Shown here: positions 1-6,928 of the stretch, piece after piece
Layout of the letters: every line of letters begins with the position of its first letter
Numbering within the stretch: the first letter of the stretch is position 1
Source of the DNA: Parapedobacter koreensis
GTDB taxonomy: Bacteria > Bacteroidota > Bacteroidia > Sphingobacteriales > Sphingobacteriaceae
Assembly: GCF_900109365.1 (NCBI RefSeq)
Contig: NZ_FNZR01000004.1
Span: 186,001 to 250,000, forward strand
Direction of reading: 5' to 3'
Length of the DNA: 64,000 bases
Notes under the pieces: model-generated
What the model was told of the DNA's origin: nothing
The model's input: the letters and a program-made list of their open reading frames with translations, nothing else
The model's database searches: none
Program-made: the position numbers and the translations under genes

Positions 1-39
1 ACCTATTTAATGAGAAACAAATATTTCCCAGTAATTTTG

Positions 40-47
40 TATCTTTG
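40..47 (+). promoter_or_regulatory. TAnnTTTG promoter element before the first toxin-antitoxin pair
   Basis: TATCTTTG fits the Bacteroidota -7 element. The antitoxin ATG follows 17 bases downstream, so the leader is short. No convincing -33 box can be assigned this close to the window edge. Confidence 0.55.
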
Positions 48-64
48 TCTTAAAGGGTTAAGTC

Positions 65-265
65 ATGCAAACAATACTTGTTGAGTTAAAAAACCAAAAG
101 GCCTACCGGCTCCTCAAAGAATTGGAGGATTTGCAGTTAATACGCCTTGTAAAAGTACCGACTAAATTGTCGGCTTTGCGCAAGCAAGTAAAGACCCCAA
201 TGGCCGAAACTGAAATTGACAAACAATTAACTGAATTGCGTAGTGAATGGCAGCGGGATATCTGA
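65..265 (+). CDS. Small antitoxin of a PIN-toxin module
   Basis: A 66-residue charged protein with an N-terminal helix-rich segment and an acidic/basic C-terminal tail. It lies directly upstream of a PIN-domain gene and overlaps it by 19 bases, the classic order for a VapBC-like type II toxin-antitoxin pair. The ATG at 65 is preceded by a TAnnTTTG promoter element. The family cannot be named from sequence alone; the antitoxin role is inferred from size, overlap and partner. Such proteins normally bind the toxin and repress their own promoter. Confidence 0.7.
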   Translation: MQTILVELKNQKAYRLLKELEDLQLIRLVKVPTKLSALRKQVKTPMAETEIDKQLTELRSEWQRDI

Positions 266-642
266 TTGATACCTCTGCGGTAATCAAATACCTAAACGGA
301 ACTTTTCCAGAAACGGCGTTAAGGTTCCTAGATGGTGTTGTAGATGATGAGAGCTGTATTTCTTTTGTTTCGGAGATAGAACTTCAAGTGTGGACACCCC
401 AAAACTCCGAAGACCTGTTAATCTACCAGCAATTTGTTGCTAATTCTGCTATTATTGGAGTAGATGAATATATTATTAACGAGACGGTTAGGATTCGGAA
501 AATGCATAAGATCAAATTGCCTGACGCGCTTATTGCTGCTACGGCCATTGTCAATAACTTGACATTGATTGCAGACAATGACAAAGATTTCCTCAAGGTT
601 TCGGGCCTTCGATATAGTAACCCGAAAAACCGCCAAACATAG
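247..642 (+). CDS. PIN-domain toxin (VapC-like)
   Basis: A 131-residue PIN-domain protein, the usual VapC length. The acidic metal-binding residues are in place: D8 in the LIDTS strand, E43/E45, D93 in LPDALIAATA, and D110/D112 in the IADNDKDF segment. VapC toxins are Mg-dependent ribonucleases that cut tRNA or rRNA when the antitoxin is degraded. The start codon lies inside the antitoxin gene, which implies translational coupling. It is first of three different toxin-antitoxin pairs in a row. Confidence 0.85.
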   Translation: MAAGYLIDTSAVIKYLNGTFPETALRFLDGVVDDESCISFVSEIELQVWTPQNSEDLLIYQQFVANSAIIGVDEYIINETVRIRKMHKIKLPDALIAATAIVNNLTLIADNDKDFLKVSGLRYSNPKNRQT

Positions 643-717
643 TTAATGCAAACATAATCCCAAGAAGTTAGTTTTACGATTGCACGGATTGCCAACTGCT
701 CTCACCTGAGACGAAAT

Positions 718-951
718 CTTTTACCAAACTGAACAGTTGAAGGTATATACAACAACATGAAGTCTTCGGGAAAGCAGTCGATTCTGTTAGCGCCCCCCAA
801 TTTGAAAGGTATATACAACTAAAGTATTCCTTATCATTGACAGCTAGGCGGTGTTACTAACCCCAATTTGAAAGGTATATACAACCGGAGACCGTGCCGC
901 CTTCCGGTGCGTGGAGTTGTCACAGACCCCAATTTGGAAGGTATATACAAT
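718..951. CRISPR. Degenerate CRISPR array, segment 1 (4 repeats, 3 spacers)
   Basis: Four 36-bp repeat copies at 718-753, 784-819, 850-885 and 916-951 are separated by three unrelated 30-bp spacers at 754-783, 820-849 and 886-915, an exact 66-bp period. The conserved 3' half reads ACCCCAATTTGAAAGG then TATATACAAC. The last copy begins GTTGT, complementary to the terminal ACAAC. The first copy is diverged in its 5' half, as terminal repeats often are. From memory, GTTG(n)ACTG(n)C(n)TTTGAA(n)GG(n)ACAAC is the pattern of Cas13b (type VI-B) repeats such as those of Riemerella and Bergeyella, and 30-nt spacers are typical there. No cas gene is in the window. Confidence 0.72.
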
Positions 952-959
952 TATCTTTG
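952..959 (+). promoter_or_regulatory. TAnnTTTG element abutting the last CRISPR-like repeat
   Basis: TATCTTTG starts on the base after the fourth repeat ends. It could drive transcription of the second toxin-antitoxin pair, which begins at 1072. A second TATATTTG at 1043-1050 is closer to that start and is the stronger candidate. Confidence 0.35.
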
Positions 960-1071
960 CATATGTAATATTCGCAAGGGAGGTTATTATTTTGATTCGA
1001 CTGTTGTCTGCTTAGCAAACCTGTAATGTCAAAATTATTGACTATATTTGAATAGCATTAAGGAAGTTGGT

Positions 1072-1305
1072 ATGAAAACGATAGCGATTAATGTACCGCC
1101 AAATTTGGCCGATGCATTTGAAAAAGCTGACACCGAAAGAAAGAGAACAGCGGAGCTTTACATAAATGCTTGGCTTGCCGATTTTTTCAGCAACCAATCA
1201 GCTAACGAGCGGTTGTTTGATATCATGAAGAAGGCAACAGCCGAGGCGAAGGCGAAGGGTTTCAACGAAGCTGAGCTACAGGAACTCCTGAAATCAGATG
1301 AATAA
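1072..1305 (+). CDS. Antitoxin of second PIN-toxin module
   Basis: A 77-residue protein starting MKTIAINVPPNL, which looks like a ribbon-helix-helix or Phd-type N-terminus followed by helices, ending in the acidic tail ELLKSDE. The ATG at 1072 is preferred over a TTG 24 bases upstream because AAGGAAG lies just before it and TATATTTG (1043-1050) lies in promoter position. It overlaps the PIN gene by 8 bases. The antitoxin role is inferred from the pairing. The module sits between the two segments of the decayed CRISPR array. Confidence 0.72.
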   Translation: MKTIAINVPPNLADAFEKADTERKRTAELYINAWLADFFSNQSANERLFDIMKKATAEAKAKGFNEAELQELLKSDE

Positions 1306-1705
1306 ATTTTTTGTGTTTGACACCAACACGCTTATCAGCGCGGTGTTTAACGAACACTCCCAATCTGGATTGGCTTTGAAGAAGGCAAGGACGATTGGAA
1401 CACTCTTGGTATCAGACGAAATCATTTCAGAGTATCTGATTGTTTTCGCTCGTGATAAGTTCAACAAGTGGCTGTCTTTGGAGACCCGCATTGAGTTTAT
1501 TGAAAATATTATAGCCAATGCGTTGCCTATTCAAATAGTCGAACGGATACAAGAATGCCGAGACCCGAAAGATGATAAGTACTTGTCTTTGGCGGTTTCT
1601 GCACAAGCCGATGCAATTATAACCGGCGATGATGATTTGTTGGTTATGAACCCTTTTAGACAAATTCCGATCCTAAATTCTTCCGATTTCTTGTCCCTTG
1701 GATAG
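1298..1705 (+). CDS. PIN-domain toxin (PIN_3-like)
   Basis: A 135-residue PIN protein related to the putative toxin family COG1569. Acidic residues D8 (FVFDTNTLIS), E45, D93 (KDDKYLSLA) and D111/D113 (TGDDDLL) form the expected metal site. Proteins of this family are presumed ribonuclease toxins. It differs clearly from the first PIN toxin, so the two modules are not a recent duplication. The downstream CRISPR-like repeat begins 38 bases after the stop codon. Confidence 0.83.
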   Translation: MNKFFVFDTNTLISAVFNEHSQSGLALKKARTIGTLLVSDEIISEYLIVFARDKFNKWLSLETRIEFIENIIANALPIQIVERIQECRDPKDDKYLSLAVSAQADAIITGDDDLLVMNPFRQIPILNSSDFLSLG

Positions 1706-1743
1706 TATGTTGTTTCTGAATCACAGAAATAAATTTGCTAAGG

Positions 1744-1845
1744 ATTGTTATTAACCCCACTTTGAAAGGTATATACAACGACTTATTCATTTGAAATATG
1801 TCCTCATTCGGTGTTACTGACCCCAAATTGAAAGGTATATACAAT
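1744..1845. CRISPR. Degenerate CRISPR array, segment 2 (2 repeats, 1 spacer)
   Basis: Two more copies of the same 36-bp repeat, at 1744-1779 and 1810-1845, flank one 30-bp spacer at 1780-1809. Orientation matches segment 1. Each copy has a few substitutions (CCCCACTTTG and CCCCAAATTG in place of CCCCAATTTG). The gap from segment 1 is not a multiple of 66, consistent with insertion of the toxin-antitoxin module plus loss of array units. See the segment 1 entry for type assignment. Confidence 0.7.
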
Positions 1846-1916
1846 CTCCTTGCGTGATTTATTAGATTCGTTCAAGGTGTTATAAGAGGTGTTTTGAAAT
1901 AACAAACTGCATTGTG

Positions 1917-1924
1917 TATCTTTG
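1917..1924 (+). promoter_or_regulatory. TAnnTTTG promoter element before the ParE/RelE pair
   Basis: TATCTTTG lies 17 bases before the preferred ATG at 1942. This is the same arrangement as in front of the first toxin-antitoxin pair. It argues against the upstream TTG at 1912, which would precede the transcription start. Confidence 0.5.
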
Positions 1925-1941
1925 TTCTAAACGTGACTCGT

Positions 1942-2151
1942 ATGACACAGGTGACCTTACATATTGACAGCAAAAAAAAGTGGGCAGCCATAAAGACTAT
2001 CTTGGAGGCCATGGATATCGCTTATGATGCACAGGAACCTGTGAAGGAAATTAGTGAAAAAGAACAGGTGCAGCTGCAGCGGGCAGAAGCAGACGTTGCT
2101 GAAGGGCGACTGCATAAGTTTAAATCCCATCGTGAAATATTAGGTCGTTAG
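1942..2151 (+). CDS. Antitoxin of ParE/RelE-type module
   Basis: A 69-residue protein: an N-terminal MTQVTLHIDSKKKW segment, a central acidic helix (EPVKEISEKEQVQL) and a basic end (LHKFKSHREILGR). It resembles small antitoxins that partner RelE/ParE toxins in Bacteroidota. The start at ATG 1942 is chosen because the promoter element ends at 1924. The toxin gene begins 9 bases after the stop. The DNA-binding fold is not evident, and the role is inferred from gene order. Confidence 0.7.
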   Translation: MTQVTLHIDSKKKWAAIKTILEAMDIAYDAQEPVKEISEKEQVQLQRAEADVAEGRLHKFKSHREILGR

Positions 2152-2160
2152 TACCGGTTC

Positions 2161-2451
2161 GTGATTAAGAAAATCGAATATACCGAAACCTACAAAGAAA
2201 CACTATCAGCTACAGTTTCGATAATGGAACGCGATTGGGACGAGAAGTATGTCAATCGCTTTTTGGACCAACTGGACGACGTGGTTGAAAAAATCCGGAC
2301 GCATCCTTATCTATTTCAGGCTATACCAATAAATCCGAAATACAGACGGTGTGTCATTTCCAAACAAACGTCTCTGGTCTACGAAGTCACCGATTCAAAA
2401 ATTATACTTCTGTATTTGTTTGACAATCGGCAAGAGCCATTATGGGATTAG
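2161..2451 (+). CDS. ParE/RelE superfamily toxin
   Basis: A 96-residue protein starting at GTG, with the RelE/ParE layout: N-terminal helices (TYKETLSATVSIMERDW, FLDQLDDVVEKI), then the strand segment RTHPYLFQAIPINPKYRRCVISKQTSLVYEV and a terminal strand (IILLYLFDNRQEP). RelE members cut mRNA on the ribosome and ParE members poison DNA gyrase; the sequence does not decide between them. It completes a run of three unrelated toxin-antitoxin pairs within 2.4 kb. Confidence 0.82.
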   Translation: MIKKIEYTETYKETLSATVSIMERDWDEKYVNRFLDQLDDVVEKIRTHPYLFQAIPINPKYRRCVISKQTSLVYEVTDSKIILLYLFDNRQEPLWD

Positions 2452-2558
2452 GTGTTGATTAAGCTTTCGTACATAACAAATGCCCTGTAAGCTCTTTAAA
2501 ATCTTTGAGGCTGCTTGTACAGCCGTAGGGTGAGGTCGGGTGTGACGATGGGGTATTT

Positions 2559-2599
2559 CTTTGGGCAGTTTCTTAGAAAGATTCGTTTACTGCCCAAAG
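2559..2599. terminator. Inverted repeat between convergent genes
   Basis: CTTTGGGCAGT (2559-2569) is the exact complement of ACTGCCCAAAG (2589-2599), with a 19-base loop. It lies between the ParE-type toxin (+) and the DUF1398 gene (-), so a terminator role for either strand is likely, though it lacks a long T-run. Confidence 0.45.
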
Positions 2600-2625
2600 T
2601 TGCTTCGTAACGTAAGCTTCTTGCT

Positions 2626-3015
2626 TTACTGTGGAATTTCCTCCACCAAGATTTCGTTTCCGGCTTTATCATAATAGGTACAGGTCATCTTTTCCATGCA
2701 AACTGCCCATTTCTCGATGCCGAGCTTTGCACTCGTGCCGACGAAAGTCAGGTAATCGGTCTCACCTTGTTGGTGGGCTTTCAGGTCGACTTTGAATTGC
2801 TCAATGTCAGGTGCATCCGCAATGTCGAGGGCATTGTATCGGGGCACCGAGGATATCCTGTAGTCATCCGCCCCGTAATAGTCGGTATGCCCGTCTGCAA
2901 CATAGGTTTCATAATAGGTTACGCCCAGTGCCTTAATATCCTTGATATATGCTGGGAAGTCCGCGCCAGATTTCACATTGCTGTGCGCCTGTTTGATTTG
3001 TGTTACTGTAAACAT
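2626..3015 (-). CDS. DUF1398 family protein
   Basis: A 129-residue soluble protein matching the DUF1398/YbcV family in length and pattern: MFTVTQIKQAHSNVKSGADFP at the start and GVTYYETYVADGHTDYYG in the middle. No catalytic motif is known for this family and its function is undefined. There is no signal peptide, so it is probably cytoplasmic. Its right-hand neighbour is an AraC regulator on the same strand, 73 bases upstream, which may control it. Confidence 0.75.
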   Translation of the reverse strand: MFTVTQIKQAHSNVKSGADFPAYIKDIKALGVTYYETYVADGHTDYYGADDYRISSVPRYNALDIADAPDIEQFKVDLKAHQQGETDYLTFVGTSAKLGIEKWAVCMEKMTCTYYDKAGNEILVEEIPQ

Positions 3016-3088
3016 CGTGTCTTGATTTTATTATTAAACAGTACAAAAATCGGCACCGGACAAGCGCTGTGATTGTAAAAAATCGTTT

Positions 3089-3853
3089 TTATAAAAAACG
3101 TTTAAAATACTCAGGGGTATCGCCTGTAAATTGTTTGAAATCCTTAATGAAATGCGCCTGGTCGAAAAAGTTATTTTCATAACAAATTTCCGCCAGGGAC
3201 TTGGTGTCGTTCAAATCGTTAAGCACGGCGTTGAAGCGGACGATGGACGCAAACTTCTTCGGTGTGGTGCCCACCACTTTCCTGAATCGCTTTTCAAAGG
3301 GGCTTTGGCTGATAAAGAGCCGTTCGTTGAGTTCCTTGATTCGGACGCTGCCTTTGCTTTGATAGATGAGTTTCACGGCCTCAACAATAAGCTTGTCGGT
3401 TTGGATGGTTTTCAATTGGGATAATAAGAACCTTTCTATAATGTGTATCCGTTGTTTGTCCGTTTGGGCGTTGTCGAGGCGTTCTTCCGTTTCGATAATC
3501 TTATGTTTGTTAAAGATGTGGTCAAGCGATATGCTTTGGTTGAACAGTTCGTGAGCGGGAGGTGAAGCAAAGTGGGTAAATCCCGTTTCCGTGAAATAGA
3601 CCAGTACCGTGCCAATGTTAGCTGAATTTTTGAAGATGCTGTAGCGGTCTGAAATGCCCGTGATTCCTGCGGAGGACAGGTTGTTTTCTGAGCCTTCTTT
3701 GATGGCAGCCAATTCGCCCATGTATTGAAAGCCGATGACAAGCCCTGGCGATGGAAGTACTTTGTAAGTAGTTTCCAGGGGACTCTCCGATATGGCAAGA
3801 TAGCTGACATAAGGCTTCAGCTGATCGATCGGCAGGTATTTATCAAACTTCAT
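3089..3853 (-). CDS. AraC family transcriptional regulator
   Basis: A 254-residue regulator with an N-terminal sensor region (MKFDKYLPIDQLKPYV, similar to the DUF6597-type cupin-like domain) and a C-terminal AraC double helix-turn-helix (IKELNERLFISQSPFEKRFRKVVGTTPKKF, then SLAEICYENNFFDQAHFIKDFK). The ATG at 3853 is preferred to an in-frame upstream start because AGAGGAGA lies just before it. The gene is divergent from the small membrane protein at 3907, with 53 bases between them, so the two may share regulation. Confidence 0.88.
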   Translation of the reverse strand: MKFDKYLPIDQLKPYVSYLAISESPLETTYKVLPSPGLVIGFQYMGELAAIKEGSENNLSSAGITGISDRYSIFKNSANIGTVLVYFTETGFTHFASPPAHELFNQSISLDHIFNKHKIIETEERLDNAQTDKQRIHIIERFLLSQLKTIQTDKLIVEAVKLIYQSKGSVRIKELNERLFISQSPFEKRFRKVVGTTPKKFASIVRFNAVLNDLNDTKSLAEICYENNFFDQAHFIKDFKQFTGDTPEYFKRFL

Positions 3854-3906
3854 GTTGTTGTCTCCTCTTTCAAAGATACATATTCTGATAATTTTTATCT
3901 TTGGGC

Positions 3907-4362
3907 ATGGCACGAATACCTTTCAAAAGCCGGAAAGATCCGTTATTCGGCGTGGTTATCTTGGGGACGGCGTTGACGATGCTGTTTGTGCTGGCTGCTG
4001 AGCTGGACCGTATTGGGCAGCCGGGCAACGAGGTACAGATTTTAGGACTCATTATATTGGGGCTCGCTATGGGCCTTATGCTTTGGCTGTGGTTCGATAC
4101 CGGTTATTCCATAGACAATGTGTTTATTTATTTCCGTTCGGGCCCTTTTCGCGGCAAGCTTCGTATTTCGTCTATACGGGAAGTGGTCGTCGGTACCACG
4201 ATGTGGTCGGGATTCAAGCCTGCCTTAGCGCGGAAAGGAATGATTGTGAAATACAATCGGTATGATGAGATTTATTTATCTCCGGATAGCAACGAAGCGT
4301 TTGTAGCCGCTTTGCTTGATGCAAATCCGGAAATCCAAATTACCGGTAAAAAGATGCCGTGA
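3907..4362 (+). CDS. Small membrane protein with bacterial PH-like domain
   Basis: A 151-residue protein with two N-terminal membrane helices (GVVILGTALTMLFVLAAEL and ILGLIILGLAMGLMLWLWF), followed by a bPH_4/YvbH-type PH-like domain (YSIDNVFIYFRSGPFRGKLRISSIREV, YDEIYLSPDSNEAFVAAL). The function of this family is unknown. TATCTTTG at 3896-3903 lies immediately before the ATG, so the message would be nearly leaderless or the true start is slightly downstream. Confidence 0.75.
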   Translation: MARIPFKSRKDPLFGVVILGTALTMLFVLAAELDRIGQPGNEVQILGLIILGLAMGLMLWLWFDTGYSIDNVFIYFRSGPFRGKLRISSIREVVVGTTMWSGFKPALARKGMIVKYNRYDEIYLSPDSNEAFVAALLDANPEIQITGKKMP

Positions 4363-4495
4363 AATTGCCTGAGCTGCTCTTGGAATGGATAGCATTATGC
4401 TTGATTTAACTCTTAAGGCTGCGTTAGGCAAAAATATAACTCGGTGTGCTACTTTTTCTTACTTTTAATGCACCGTTGCAACTGTTTTGCCACTG

Positions 4496-5656
4496 ATGGC
4501 TGATACGAATATGCCCGTTACGTTGGATTTCTATGCTGTGTTTACCCTGTTGGGGATTGCGCAAGCGTTGTTTCTATCGTTGTTTTTTCTTGGCTCCGAC
4601 AATCGCGGCAAACCATTCAACATCTTTCAGGGTTGGATGCTGGTCTGCATGGCCCTCAGCCTGCTGGAAATTTTCTTGCTCTATACGGGTTACATTGCCA
4701 ACGTCCTGTTCTTGGTGGATTTTTCTGAAGCCATCAGCCTGTTGATCGCACCGTTGTTTTACTTGTCGGTAAAATCGCTCTTGAAGGGAAGGATCAAGAA
4801 AGTTGAGATCGCCGTTCACTTCGCGCTTCCTGTATTGTATTTCCTGTCATCCTTGCCTTACCTGTTTTCTTCGGAAGCTATCAAGTTCAATGCATGGGTG
4901 ACAGCGTATGACTTGGATTACCCCATGCAGGCGATTAACGAGCCGTGGTGGTGGGACTCGCCGTTCTTTCGCTTGACTTTCTGGCACACAGATATACTCG
5001 TAGCAGGTTTTAGCGTGTATTTTGTGATGGCGGCTTGGTTACTCGTCAGTGCCTTCAGGCACCGGAATGAACGGTTGTTAGCACCGAAAACGCAGGCCCT
5101 CAAGACGGCCCGTGCATCGGCTATCCAATTTTTTGTTTTGTTATTGATCATCATCGTGGTGAAATTGATGAATCCCAGGGATACAGGTGATCAAATCATC
5201 GCGGCCTGCATCTCCCTTAGCATTTATTTCACCAGTTTCATCGTGGTCAAAAATTCAGGCTTTTTTAAGCAGGTTCCGCTGACTGATGACGGAAAATATA
5301 AAAACTCCAATTTGTCTGCCGATGACAAAGTACGGATAGCGGACTTATTATCCCGGCTGATGGAAGAAGGAAAACTGTTTACCTCAGGAGATATCAGCCT
5401 TGCTAAACTCGCTGCCGAAATCCGGAGCACGCCCCACGTGGTTTCCCAGGTCATCAACGAAAAATTTGACAAAAGCTTTTTTGAATGGATTGGTGAGTAC
5501 CGCATTGCGGAATCCAAGGTATTGCTGAAACAGCATCCCAACTACAAAATCGAGGAAATCGCCGACCGCGTGGGGTATAGCTCCAAATCTTCATTCAATA
5601 CTGCCTTCAAGAAAATCACCGGCATGACACCTTCGCAATACCGCCAATCGGAATAA
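4496..5656 (+). CDS. Membrane-anchored AraC family regulator
   Basis: A 386-residue protein with about seven predicted N-terminal membrane helices (from AVFTLLGIAQALFLSLFFLG to IIAACISLSIYFTSFIVV). A C-terminal AraC DNA-binding domain follows (GDISLAKLAAEIRSTPHVVSQVIN, then KIEEIADRVGYSSKSSFNTAFKKITGMTPSQYR). This 7TM-AraC design is common in Bacteroidota and suggests direct sensing of a membrane or envelope signal. The ATG at 4496 is used; an upstream TTG and an internal ATG at 4511 are alternatives. The following acyltransferase gene is a candidate target. Confidence 0.88.
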   Translation: MADTNMPVTLDFYAVFTLLGIAQALFLSLFFLGSDNRGKPFNIFQGWMLVCMALSLLEIFLLYTGYIANVLFLVDFSEAISLLIAPLFYLSVKSLLKGRIKKVEIAVHFALPVLYFLSSLPYLFSSEAIKFNAWVTAYDLDYPMQAINEPWWWDSPFFRLTFWHTDILVAGFSVYFVMAAWLLVSAFRHRNERLLAPKTQALKTARASAIQFFVLLLIIIVVKLMNPRDTGDQIIAACISLSIYFTSFIVVKNSGFFKQVPLTDDGKYKNSNLSADDKVRIADLLSRLMEEGKLFTSGDISLAKLAAEIRSTPHVVSQVINEKFDKSFFEWIGEYRIAESKVLLKQHPNYKIEEIADRVGYSSKSSFNTAFKKITGMTPSQYRQSE

Positions 5657-5746
5657 TCGGCGTTCGACTTTATAAATCCGTACATCCCGCCGATAATATC
5701 GTTCTTCCCGAGCCGTCATAAGGCCTTTCCTTTGGTGAAAATTCAA

Positions 5747-6922
5747 ATGAAAATGAAGACTACGACTACACCGACACGGAGGCATGACCTGGATTGGTTG
5801 CGTTTTCTGGCTATTTTGATTTTACTGTTTTTCCACACCGGAATGTGGTTCAATACATTCGGATGGCACGTAAAAAATGCGGAGCTGACCCCTGCTTTTG
5901 ATTATTGGATGATCTGGTTGCATTATTGGCGCATGCCGCTGTTGTTGTTTATCTCCGGCGCGGGTACATACCTTGCTTTGGGGAAGCGGTCGCCCCGCCA
6001 GTTCGTGGGCGAGCGCGCCCGGCGCTTGTTCATCCCGCTGGTATTCGGGATGTTCGTGGTCGTCCCGCCGCAGATTTATTTTGAGTACATTGGCAAATAC
6101 GACAATTATTGGGACTTCTATCAGACCGTGTTCGAATTTGTCCGTTATCCGGGAGGCAGCTTCAGCTGGCACCACCTGTGGTTTATCATTTACCTGCTGG
6201 TATATAGCTTGGTTGCCTTGCCGTTGTTGCTTTTTGTAAAATCGCCACGCTCCGCTCGATTCAAGGCCGTGTTGTACCGTGTGCTGGGCGCACCGTGGGG
6301 GATGGTGGCGTTGCCTGCCTTGTTCATCTTGCTGACACAGGTACTGCTGCGGCCTTATTTTCCGGAGGAAACGCATGGACTCACCAACGACTGGGCTTTT
6401 TTTGCCTTCTATGGCTGCTTTTTCCTCTTCGGGATGTTGTTTTATGCCACGCCCCAGCTGTGGGAGGCCGTGCGGCTGAACCGCGGGTACCTGTTGGTGG
6501 CAGCGTTGTTGATACTGATTCCATTCTATGGAGGATTCCTCCACATGCGGGAAATCATCGTGCTGCCCATGACGCACAGGGAGGCAGAGGTACTGGTTGA
6601 TGTGTCGGCTGTCTTTCTAAGCTGGTTTGCGGTCATCACCGTTATCGGGTATGCGCAGCAATACCTCAATCGGCCTCACCCTTGGCTGAAGCATGTAAAC
6701 GAAGGGCTTTACCCTTTTTACATCCTGCACCAGACCGTGATCATTTGGATTGGCTACTACATTTGCCAATTGGATTGGGGTATTTTCGCAAAATTTTGGG
6801 CGATCAGCCTCTTGACGTTGCTCGCCTGTGTCGGGTTTTACCTGCTGTGTATCCGCCCGTTTAATGGGATGCGGATATTATTCGGGATGAAGTGGCAAAG
6901 GAGACATAGCGGAAAGGCATAG
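5747..6922 (+). CDS. Acyltransferase 3 family integral membrane protein
   Basis: A 391-residue protein with the acyltransferase_3 layout: RRHDLDWLRFLAILILLFFH at the start with the conserved Arg-His-Asp, about ten membrane helices, and the F(I)SG and HLWF motifs. The family moves acyl groups onto sugars or glycans at the membrane, as in OpgC or O-antigen acetylases. The substrate cannot be read from the sequence. ATG 5747 is chosen among several close starts (GTG 5735, ATG 5753). It follows a 7TM AraC regulator and is convergent with the barrel gene at 6929. Confidence 0.85.
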   Translation: MKMKTTTTPTRRHDLDWLRFLAILILLFFHTGMWFNTFGWHVKNAELTPAFDYWMIWLHYWRMPLLLFISGAGTYLALGKRSPRQFVGERARRLFIPLVFGMFVVVPPQIYFEYIGKYDNYWDFYQTVFEFVRYPGGSFSWHHLWFIIYLLVYSLVALPLLLFVKSPRSARFKAVLYRVLGAPWGMVALPALFILLTQVLLRPYFPEETHGLTNDWAFFAFYGCFFLFGMLFYATPQLWEAVRLNRGYLLVAALLILIPFYGGFLHMREIIVLPMTHREAEVLVDVSAVFLSWFAVITVIGYAQQYLNRPHPWLKHVNEGLYPFYILHQTVIIWIGYYICQLDWGIFAKFWAISLLTLLACVGFYLLCIRPFNGMRILFGMKWQRRHSGKA

Positions 6923-6928
6923 GCCAGC

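Noticed and set aside
718-1845. Repeats as integron attC sites
   Set aside because: attC sites vary in length and spacing; here an exact 66-bp period with 36-bp repeats and 30-bp unrelated spacers fits CRISPR far better, and no integron integrase is seen.
718-1845. Repeats as a type II-C (Cas9) array
   Set aside because: Read on the minus strand the repeat shares CTTTCAAATT with Bacteroidota Cas9 repeats, and 36/30 spacing also fits type II, but those repeats are usually about 47 bp and the plus-strand reading matches Cas13b repeats over more positions. Not excluded.
5822-6577. 251-codon open frame on the minus strand
   Set aside because: It lies wholly inside the acyltransferase gene, has low-complexity composition and no recognisable domain.
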